Origin: Lactovum sp047974165
Lineage (GTDB): Bacteria > Bacillota > Bacilli > Lactobacillales > Streptococcaceae
Length of the DNA stretch: 12,086 bases
Assembly: GCA_047974165.1 (NCBI GenBank)
Contig: JBKECB010000048.1
Span: 1-12,086, forward strand
Direction: 5' to 3'
The notes beneath the pieces are model-generated. The model saw nothing but the letters and a program-made list of their open reading frames with translations. It was not told the DNA's origin and searched no databases. Positions 6,285 to 12,086 of the stretch are shown here, in pieces (positions within the stretch are counted from its first letter, which is position 1; every line of letters starts with the position of its first letter). A program made the position numbers and the translations under genes.

Positions 6285-9200
6285 TTATGAGTTTTTCTTT
6301 TTACGTCTACGTGAGTTAGCAAGGGCTGTTGCACTTACTAAGACTGCTGCACCGGTAAGAGCTGCTGGAAATCCACTTTCTTCTCCTGTTTTAGGGAAGA
6401 TTGTACCTGTAGATTGTCCACCGTTTTGACCGTATAGACCACCATCTGAACCGTCTGTTCCACCGTTTTGACCATATAGGCCACCACCTGAACCATTTGA
6501 TCCACCGTTGCCACCATTAGCTCCATTTCCACCTGTAGCTCCGTTGCCACCGTTAGCACCATTGTCGCCGTTAGCTCCGCTACCACCGTCAGCTCCATCT
6601 CCACCAGTTATTCCTGTATCACCTGTATCACCTGTACTACCAGTTGCTCCTGTAGCTCCTGTAGCTCCACCTGGTTTTGCACCTGTGGCTCCTGTAGCTC
6701 CTGTAGCTCCTGTTTCACCAGTCTTACCTGTAGCAGAAAGGCCTGTATTGATTGTACCAATCCACCAGTTACCATCTTCTCCGATAGTTGGTGTATTTCC
6801 ATTAATACCACCATCTCCTGTTTCACCAGTTGCTCCAGTCACACCGGACGCTCCTGTGGCTCCTGTAGCTCCTTTAGCAGCAATACCTGTATCTACTGTA
6901 CCAATAAACCAGTTACCATTTGGACCAACCCATGGATCAAGACCAGATTCACCAGTGGCTCCTGTGGCTCCTGTAGCTCCTGTAGCTCCTGTAGCTCCTT
7001 GTGCACCTCCTAGACCGATAGCACCTGTATCACCTGTTGCAGCAACACCTGTATCATAGCCATCTACCCACCAATTGCCATTATCTCCAATGTAGGAAGT
7101 ATCACCGTCTTCACCATTTTGACCTTTATCACCAGTTTCACCAGTTTCACCAGTTTTACCTGTTGCTGAAAGACCTGTATCTTGTGAGCCAATCCACCAG
7201 TTACCGTTATCACCAATTTTTGGTGTAACGCCTTCAGCTGGAACGCCTGTATCAGTATCTCCAATCCACCAGTTACCATTTCCACCAATTATTGGTGTTA
7301 GACCCGTAGCTCCTGTAGCTCCTGTAGCTCCTGTATTACCAACTTCACCATCTTGTCCGTAGGCATGAACCATAGTATCGACATAAGCTTCTTTTGAAGC
7401 ACTCCAAGCCCACCAGTTACCATTCATTCCAACATAAGGTGTATGTCCGTTATAACCATCAGCTCCTGTAGCTCCCGTGGCTCCTGTAGCTCCAGATTCA
7501 CCTGTCGCTTTGATACCGGTATCGATTGTGCCAACCCACCAGTTACCATTCATTCCGATACCTGGTGTCAAGCCACCATTTCCTTTTCCACCAGTTGCTC
7601 CTGTAGCTCCTGTAGCTCCTTTATCACCAGTAGCTCCTGTTGATCCTGTTGATCCACGGTCACCAGTCGCTCCTGTTACACCAGTCGTTCCTGTTACTTT
7701 AATACCTGTGTCTCTACCATTGATAAACCAGTTACCATTAACACCAATAGTTGGACCTTCTCCATCTTCACCGTCTGCTCCGGCAGCACCAGTAGCTCCA
7801 GTTCCACCTTCTACACCAGTTGCTTTGATTCCTGTATCAACACCTGCAATCCACCAATTACCGTTTGAAGCAATATATGGGGTGTTTCCATTTACACCTG
7901 TGGCTCCCGTTGCTCCTGTAGCTCCTGTGGCTCCTGTAGCACCCGTTGCACCCGTTGCACCAATAGCACCGATACCACCTGTCGCTCCAGTATCACCTGT
8001 TACTTTTACACCAGTGTCTTCCCAACGTTTATTTGCAACATCGTAAATCCACCAAGTACCTGTTTGACCAACATATGGTGAATATCCATTACCACCATTT
8101 GCACCCATTGCACCAGTTGCACCAGTTTCACCATCTGCTCCTGTCGCTGAAAATCCTGTATCAGACCATTCAAATTTACCTGACGCTTCATTCCAACCAC
8201 ATGTCCACCAGTTACCATTTGTTCCAATAACAGGGGAAGGACCGACATTTCCTGTAGCTCCTGTCGCACCTGTAGCTCCTGTTGTACCAACTGATCCTGT
8301 TGTTCCAGTCGTTCCAGTAGCACCAGTGGCTCCTGTAGCTCCTGTAGCTCCTGTAGCTCCTGTAGCTCCTTCTTTTGGTCGCTCAGTCACAAGAACTTTA
8401 TCAGAGCTTACTGTTTTACCATTTACAGTTGCAATACTTGTCAATGTCTTACCTGCATAACCTGATAAGTCAATACCAATATAGTTAAGTGTTGTCACGG
8501 CATTACCGTTTGCATCATAAACAAAATCAGCCGTTGCAACTGCACCTTCAATCGCAACACCATCAGCATAAAGCTGACCTGTCATCTTGCCAGAAATATT
8601 TGCGGCTACTTGACCACCACCTACAACGACAATATTTGAAAGTGCTTGTCCGCTAGTATCATAAGGTGCACCGATTAATTGTGACGCACCAAATGATGTT
8701 ACCATATTTTCAGGTGTTACTACAATTGTCTGAGTTGTTGTAGAAGTTAAACCTGTCACTGAATCAGTATAAGTATAAGTTACTGTATGATTACCTGAAG
8801 TTCCTTTAGGAATTGACCAAGCTGTTCCACCTTCGAGTGACACGCCATCTACTGCAATTTCCAAGTTTGAAGCTGTTAAAGTGTCTGAAAAGTCTAAGGA
8901 TACACCTGAGCTGTTCTTACCTGATAATCCTTTGAGGAGGTCTACAGTAGTTGCTGCTTCTGCAGTACTAGAGGCTGGATTGATTGTGATACTTGGTGAT
9001 ACCAAAGCCGTCACAACAATAACTTGGCTTGCTGAGTAATTTAAACCTGTTGCTGGATCTGTATAAGTATAAGTTACCGTATGATTTCCAGAAGGTAGGT
9101 CTTTTGCTGCTGTCCAAACTGTCGTTCCAACTGGAAGAGTTGTTCCATCTACTGTAATTACTGTACATTTTAGCTGTTCAGCATCCAAGAAATTAATAGC

Positions 9201-10637
9201 ATTTCCTTTAGAATCTATACCTTCAAGTTTTGATGAACCTTGGACTAAAGATACAGTTGTTCCTGCCTTAACTGTTTGTTGTGTATTAACAGTCAATGTT
9301 GGAGCTGGAAGAGCTTTCACAAGGATAACTTGTTGGGCCATTGTTTCAAGGCCTGTAATTGTATCCAAATAAGTGTAACTCACTGTATAAGTTGTATTTT
9401 CATCTTTTTCAGTTGTTTCAATCACACTACCTGTAAAGATTTCACCATTTACTGTGATTTTTAAATTCTTTAAGGTATTTTCATTAGAAAAGTTCAAACT
9501 TCCGACAGAATCCACACCTGCAAGTGCTGATGCTCCAGAAATCAAATTGATAGATGTACCTGCATTTACAGTTTGAGCACTATTTACAGTTAATGTTGGA
9601 GCTTTTTTAGCTACAAGATTGATAAATTGGGTAGTTGTCGCTGTAACACCCGTCACTGGGTCAGTATATAGATAGCTAACCATATATTCTGCACTTGGGT
9701 CTGTTACTTTAAAAGTTACATTTGTACCTGTGATAGTTTTTGCTGTGCTTCCATAAGTACCACCAACGATTGTCACCACAATATTTGGACGCTCAAATGT
9801 TGAAAGGTCTGAAGCTGATACTGTCTTACCTGCTGAGTTTGTAACTGATAAGTTAGAAGGTTCAGCAAATAATTCATAAACAGTTCCTGCTGCAACTGTT
9901 GTTGTTTCAGTCACTGTAATAGTTGGATCAGCAACTGTTGCTAAAACTTCAAAATTATTATCAATAATCTCAACAGTTGCTGTTGAGGACTCTAAGATAA
10001 TTGCTGAATCAGATACTGCAACGCTACTTGGAAGTTCTACTGAAGCTCCAACACCTGTAACAGATGCTGATGATGGTGGTTCAATAAAGCTCGAAGAATC
10101 CACTGTTGAAATCAACATTGGTGGTGTCGCTGAACTTGCTGCTGTCGTTGCTACTTCTGATGTGACAATTGTCGAAGAACTCTCAACAACTGCAGAAATA
10201 GAACTTACAGAATTATTAACCTCTAATGCTGGATAAGTTACTTCTGAAGCTGAAGATGTTTCTGTTACAAAAGATTCTGTAAGAGAAGACTCTGCAGATG
10301 ATGCAACTGCTGAACTTTCAGCTAAAGGAGCTGCAATACTTTCTGTTGAAGTAACTACTGAAGACTCAACTGGGACTGAAGCGGCGACACTTTCTGCTGA
10401 AACTGAAGATACTACTGTTTCTGATGCTGTAGTGTTTGTTGCTGTTTCAACCTGTACGACATTGTTTGCTGAATCAGTAGAGGCCTGTAGACCTGTTTGA
10501 CCAACAACTGCTCCTCCCGCCAATGCTGCAAGGATACTTGAGCTATAAAGCCAAGATTTATTAGATTTCCAGGTTCGGAAATTTGTATTCTTCCCCTGAT
10601 TTAATGTCTTTTTACGACGTAAAAATTCATTTGCCAT
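6285..10637 (-). CDS. Cell-wall-anchored collagen-like adhesin with NGNWW modules
   Basis: This 1450-aa surface protein begins with a KxYKxGKxW-like signal peptide: FRTWKSNKSW at 20-29, a hydrophobic core at 30-46, and likely cleavage near residue 53. A Ser/Thr/Val/Glu-rich stalk (about 54-225) follows. Next come about four Ig-like repeats of roughly 100 aa (237-641), each ending in a strand such as TYTYTDPATGL, like DUF5011/Big_3-type domains, and then a unique segment (645-752). From 757, Gly-X-Y tracts, mostly Gly-Ala-Thr, alternate with eleven short modules built on NGNWW...DTG. A Gly/Asn-rich stretch (1346-1413) leads to FPKTG (1414-1418), a hydrophobic segment and RRRKKK, a sortase anchor with F in place of the usual L. 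The ATG has GAGGAG close upstream. Export by an accessory Sec system is possible from the signal type. Attachment or aggregation is inferred; the ligand is unknown. A paralogue lies directly upstream. Confidence 0.9.
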   Translation of the reverse strand: MANEFLRRKKTLNQGKNTNFRTWKSNKSWLYSSSILAALAGGAVVGQTGLQASTDSANNVVQVETATNTTASETVVSSVSAESVAASVPVESSVVTSTESIAAPLAESSAVASSAESSLTESFVTETSSASEVTYPALEVNNSVSSISAVVESSSTIVTSEVATTAASSATPPMLISTVDSSSFIEPPSSASVTGVGASVELPSSVAVSDSAIILESSTATVEIIDNNFEVLATVADPTITVTETTTVAAGTVYELFAEPSNLSVTNSAGKTVSASDLSTFERPNIVVTIVGGTYGSTAKTITGTNVTFKVTDPSAEYMVSYLYTDPVTGVTATTTQFINLVAKKAPTLTVNSAQTVNAGTSINLISGASALAGVDSVGSLNFSNENTLKNLKITVNGEIFTGSVIETTEKDENTTYTVSYTYLDTITGLETMAQQVILVKALPAPTLTVNTQQTVKAGTTVSLVQGSSKLEGIDSKGNAINFLDAEQLKCTVITVDGTTLPVGTTVWTAAKDLPSGNHTVTYTYTDPATGLNYSASQVIVVTALVSPSITINPASSTAEAATTVDLLKGLSGKNSSGVSLDFSDTLTASNLEIAVDGVSLEGGTAWSIPKGTSGNHTVTYTYTDSVTGLTSTTTQTIVVTPENMVTSFGASQLIGAPYDTSGQALSNIVVVGGGQVAANISGKMTGQLYADGVAIEGAVATADFVYDANGNAVTTLNYIGIDLSGYAGKTLTSIATVNGKTVSSDKVLVTERPKEGATGATGATGATGATGATGTTGTTGSVGTTGATGATGATGNVGPSPVIGTNGNWWTCGWNEASGKFEWSDTGFSATGADGETGATGAMGANGGNGYSPYVGQTGTWWIYDVANKRWEDTGVKVTGDTGATGGIGAIGATGATGATGATGATGATGATGVNGNTPYIASNGNWWIAGVDTGIKATGVEGGTGATGAAGADGEDGEGPTIGVNGNWFINGRDTGIKVTGTTGVTGATGDRGSTGSTGATGDKGATGATGATGGKGNGGLTPGIGMNGNWWVGTIDTGIKATGESGATGATGATGADGYNGHTPYVGMNGNWWAWSASKEAYVDTMVHAYGQDGEVGNTGATGATGATGLTPIIGGNGNWWIGDTDTGVPAEGVTPKIGDNGNWWIGSQDTGLSATGKTGETGETGDKGQNGEDGDTSYIGDNGNWWVDGYDTGVAATGDTGAIGLGGAQGATGATGATGATGATGESGLDPWVGPNGNWFIGTVDTGIAAKGATGATGASGVTGATGETGDGGINGNTPTIGEDGNWWIGTINTGLSATGKTGETGATGATGATGAKPGGATGATGATGSTGDTGDTGITGGDGADGGSGANGDNGANGGNGATGGNGANGGNGGSNGSGGGLYGQNGGTDGSDGGLYGQNGGQSTGTIFPKTGEESGFPAALTGAAVLVSATALANSRRRKKKNS
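6384..6398 (-). other. Sortase signal FPKTG
   Basis: Codons for FPKTG are followed by a hydrophobic stretch (FPAALTGAAVLVSATALA) and a basic tail, the standard layout for sortase substrates. The first residue is Phe, whereas the neighbouring paralogue has LPSTG. Confidence 0.85.
6399..8369 (-). repeat. Collagen-like GXY tracts interleaved with eleven NGNWW modules
   Basis: The encoded region starts at residue 757. Gly-X-Y tracts, dominated by GAT, are broken by eleven modules of about 23-33 residues. The consensus starts TPxIGxNGNWWIG and ends DTGxxATG. Modules 1, 2 and 6 carry longer inserts between the Trp pair and the Asp-Thr. Modules 7 and 8 (7158-7298) adjoin with no collagen tract between them. 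The last part (6399-6602) is Gly/Asn-rich rather than GAT. Confidence 0.9.
6421..6504 (-). repeat. 42-bp tandem duplication encoding GGLYGQNGG
   Basis: Two adjacent 42-base units (6421-6462 and 6463-6504) agree at 36 of 42 positions. They encode two copies of a 14-residue segment around GGLYGQNGG, just before the wall anchor. It is in frame and so changes protein length only. Confidence 0.85.
8329..8370 (-). repeat. Perfect 9-bp tandem repeat encoding Gly-Ala-Thr
   Basis: The unit gctcctgta (plus strand) repeats 4.7 times without error. Similar shorter runs recur elsewhere between 6640 and 8330. Each unit encodes one GAT triplet, so copy-number change keeps the reading frame. Confidence 0.9.
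8715..9929 (-). repeat. Four Ig-like repeats in the 1450-aa adhesin
   Basis: Four units of about 100 aa (near residues 237-342, 345-440, 446-543 and 548-641) share a start of the type APTLTVN..QTV.AGT and an end of the type TYTYTD..TGL....Q.I.V. They are clearly related in protein but diverged, so the duplication is old compared with that in the neighbouring gene. Confidence 0.8.
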
Positions 10638-10698
10638 AAACTCTCCTCAAAATTAATTCATGTATTCAAAATTGTCAACTATATTTTTGCTGACTATA

Positions 10699-10711
10699 CC
10701 CCCCTATTATA
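10699..10711 (-). promoter_or_regulatory. Extended -10 promoter with a G6 run at the predicted start
   Basis: TGATATAAT on the minus strand (TATAAT at 10706-10711) is followed by A and six consecutive G (10699-10704). The predicted +1 falls at the end of the G-run, giving a leader of about 60 bases. No good -35 is seen; the upstream DNA is the U-tract of the preceding terminator. Confidence 0.55.
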
Positions 10712-10722
10712 TCATAAAAAAC

Positions 10723-10753
10723 AAAAAGAAACACTTTAAAAGTGTTTCTTTTT
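10723..10753 (-). terminator. Terminator of the upstream LPSTG surface protein gene
   Basis: A perfect 14-bp stem (10723-10736 with 10740-10753) has a 3-base loop. On the minus strand its T-rich arm runs on into GTTTTTT. It lies about 25 bases after the stop and works on both strands in principle. Confidence 0.85.
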
Positions 10754-10778
10754 TGAAAAAATCTAATTTTTATTAATC

Positions 10779-12086
10779 TTAAGATTTTTTACGACGACGA
10801 TTTCCTGCTAAAGCTGCTGCTCCTGCAAGGATTGCTGCACCTGCAACCACTGATGGTGCTGATGTAGACTCGCCTGTACTTGGAAGAACCGTACCAGTTC
10901 CTGAAGCATATGATGATGTGTAATAGTTAATACCATTCGAACCATTTGAACCATTTGAACCATTTGAACCGTTAAGGCCATCCGATCCATTTATTCCGTC
11001 AGTTCCGTTAGTACCATCTGTTCCATCTGTTCCATCTTTACCTGCAGGACCAGTCGCTCCTGTTGCACCAGTTGCTCCTGTTGCACCAGTTGCACCAGTT
11101 GCTCCTGTTGCACCAGTTACTCCTGTATCTGGCACTACCTCATCCTCAACGCTTCCGCTACCTGTTTGAACTCCACCTGTAGCATCACCGTCTGGTGTGT
11201 TAGTTCCAAGACCACCACCTGATGTATCTTGATCTTCATCTGGAACTTCAACTGATTCTTCATAGACAACAACTTCTTGAGTTGCTGTTACGTGTTGCCA
11301 GTCTCCGTTATTATCTACATAAGCATAACCATAAGTTACAGTGTAAGTGCCTGGAGTGTTTGTATCAACACCTGACACACCTGACTGTTCACCATCTGTA
11401 AGGAAGTACTTGTAACCACCATCTGTTGAAGCTTGTGGATCTTCAACCGTTGATGAACTTGCAACTAACTCTAAGTCACTGCCTTTTACAACAGAAATAG
11501 ACTCAGGTGCTGTAATTGTTGGATGGATAAATCCGTCATTGTTCGTATCTTTTTCATAAACCACAACGTTTTGTGTTGCTGTGATATATTGCCAAGTTCC
11601 GTTTTCATCAACATAAGCATAACCATAAGTTACTTCATAAAGACCAGGAACGTTAGTATCTACTCCAGACTCACCTGATTGCTCACCGTTTGTAAGGAAG
11701 TACTTGTAACCACCATCTGTTGAAACTTGTGGATCTTCTACGAAAGAATCATTGGCAAGTAATTCTAAGCTGCTTCCTTCTTCTACTGAGATAGAATCTG
11801 GTGCTACGATTGTTGGAGTGACAAAGTCAGACTCGTCTTCAACAGCACCTGTACCTGTTTGACTACCGCCATGTTCGCTTCCATCAGGAACGTTAGCACC
11901 GATACCACCTGTGCTATCTTGATCTGTTGCAGATACACCTGTATCTTCTCCAGCAATCCACCAGTTACCGTTATCTCCGATTTCTGGTGTCTTACCTTCA
12001 GCAGTTACTCCTGTATCTGTATCACCAATCCACCAGTTACCATTATCTCCGATTTCTGGTGTAAGACCATTTTCACCTGTTGCTCC
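10779..12086 (-). CDS. Cell-wall-anchored collagen-like surface protein, N-terminus outside window
   Basis: The reading frame is open to the window edge (435 codons plus stop), so the start lies beyond 12086. A GTG near 11564 that could be taken as a start is internal. In order the visible part has the end of a GAT-type collagen tract, two adjacent NGNWW modules (11925-12062), an acidic Gly-rich linker beginning DQDSTGG, two Ig-like repeats (11259-11819), a second linker beginning DQDTSGG, a 21-triplet collagen-like tract (10935-11123), LPSTG (10872-10886), a hydrophobic segment and RRRKKS. It is a wall-anchored, sortase-processed protein and a paralogue of the 1450-aa protein downstream, with a different domain order: here the Ig repeats follow NGNWW modules. 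Its role, probably adhesion, is inferred; no ligand can be named. A strong terminator follows. Confidence 0.88.
   Translation of the reverse strand, partial: GATGENGLTPEIGDNGNWWIGDTDTGVTAEGKTPEIGDNGNWWIAGEDTGVSATDQDSTGGIGANVPDGSEHGGSQTGTGAVEDESDFVTPTIVAPDSISVEEGSSLELLANDSFVEDPQVSTDGGYKYFLTNGEQSGESGVDTNVPGLYEVTYGYAYVDENGTWQYITATQNVVVYEKDTNNDGFIHPTITAPESISVVKGSDLELVASSSTVEDPQASTDGGYKYFLTDGEQSGVSGVDTNTPGTYTVTYGYAYVDNNGDWQHVTATQEVVVYEESVEVPDEDQDTSGGGLGTNTPDGDATGGVQTGSGSVEDEVVPDTGVTGATGATGATGATGATGATGATGPAGKDGTDGTDGTNGTDGINGSDGLNGSNGSNGSNGSNGINYYTSSYASGTGTVLPSTGESTSAPSVVAGAAILAGAAALAGNRRRKKS
10872..10886 (-). other. Sortase signal LPSTG
   Basis: LPSTG is followed by an Ala-rich hydrophobic segment and RRRKKS, a canonical class A-type sortase substrate. 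Confidence 0.9.
10935..11123 (-). repeat. Collagen-like GXY tract of 21 triplets
   Basis: The tract runs GVT, seven GAT, GPA, GKD, then GTD/GTN/GIN/GSD/GLN triplets and four GSN triplets. The GSN part comes from a 9-bp DNA repeat with unit accatttga on the plus strand. It contains one Pro only. Confidence 0.9.
11259..11819 (-). repeat. Two near-identical Ig-like repeats, period 294 bp
   Basis: The two units (11553-11819 and 11259-11525) each encode about 89 aa with a 9-residue spacer. They share DPQ.STDGGYKYFLT, GEQSG.SGVDTN.PG and VTYGYAYVD. A 34-bp stretch is identical at 11397-11430 and 11691-11724. Confidence 0.92.
11925..12062 (-). repeat. Tandem pair of compact NGNWW modules
   Basis: Two modules of TPEIGDNGNWWI...DTGV type follow one another with no collagen spacer. 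The pair closely resembles modules 7-8 of the downstream gene (7158-7298), including the joining sequence DTDTGVxAEGxTP. Confidence 0.9.

Noticed and set aside
6508..7059. Long plus-strand reading frame rich in Pro-Val-Ala-Pro
   Set aside because: It is the antisense shadow of the GAT repeats of the adhesin gene and has no ribosome binding site or promoter. The frame at 7477-8046 has the same origin.
7050..8240. CRISPR-like array of a repeated element (core atccaccagttaccat) at intervals
   Set aside because: The repeats encode the conserved NGNWW core in one continuous reading frame, and the spacing between them is uneven and made of GAT codons rather than unique spacers.
10673..10678. Perfect TTGACA just before the 1450-aa adhesin gene
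   Set aside because: A -10 at the right spacing would be poor (TAATTT) and would start transcription inside the Shine-Dalgarno. The extended -10 at 10706-10711 is a better promoter.
10779..11564. A separate 261-aa protein starting at a GTG near 11564
   Set aside because: The frame continues without a stop to the window edge and the GTG lies inside the last strand of an Ig-like repeat, so this is part of a longer gene.

Overview
The window looks like a chromosomal segment from a low-GC Gram-positive coccus of the Streptococcaceae. Lactococcus is the best guess, from the style of PNPase, UppP and DnaX, the GAF-domain gene directly upstream of dnaX, AAGGAG-type ribosome binding sites and LPXTG-anchored surface proteins. 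The genus is inferred from protein and context character, not from a database match. Every gene lies on the minus strand, so transcription runs from high to low coordinates.

The right half (6285 to the window edge at 12086) holds two tandem genes for large cell-wall-anchored, collagen-like surface proteins. The upstream paralogue (10779-12086) enters the window without its N-terminus. It carries two compact NGNWW modules, two near-identical Ig-like repeats, a short collagen-like tract and an LPSTG anchor. The downstream one (6285-10637, 1450 aa) is complete. It has a KxYKxGKxW-like signal peptide, a Ser-rich stalk, about four Ig-like repeats, and a region of over 600 residues in which Gly-Ala-Thr collagen-like tracts alternate with eleven NGNWW...DTG modules. 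It ends in a Gly/Asn-rich segment and an FPKTG anchor. Terminators close both genes.

The left half is housekeeping. A GAF-domain gene resembling free methionine-(R)-sulfoxide reductase (5720-6208) and dnaX (4127-5710) form a tight operon. Its promoter appears to place the transcription start on the A of the first ATG, giving a leaderless mRNA. uppP (3249-4076, undecaprenyl-diphosphatase) has its own extended -10 promoter and ends at a strong hairpin. pnp (814-3060, PNPase) follows with its own promoter and a leader that can fold into a long two-part stem-loop, a candidate site for RNase III processing and autoregulation. It is followed six bases later by a two-domain SseB-like gene (22-807).

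The housekeeping genes show no obvious functional link to the adhesins, apart from the general link that UppP recycles the lipid carrier used for the wall to which sortase attaches such proteins. The most unusual part is the adhesin pair: almost proline-free GAT collagen-like tracts separated by small Trp-rich modules, encoded by 9-bp tandem repeats that can change in number without a frameshift. No tRNA, rRNA, insertion sequence or CRISPR array was seen. No gene-free stretch exceeds 300 bases.
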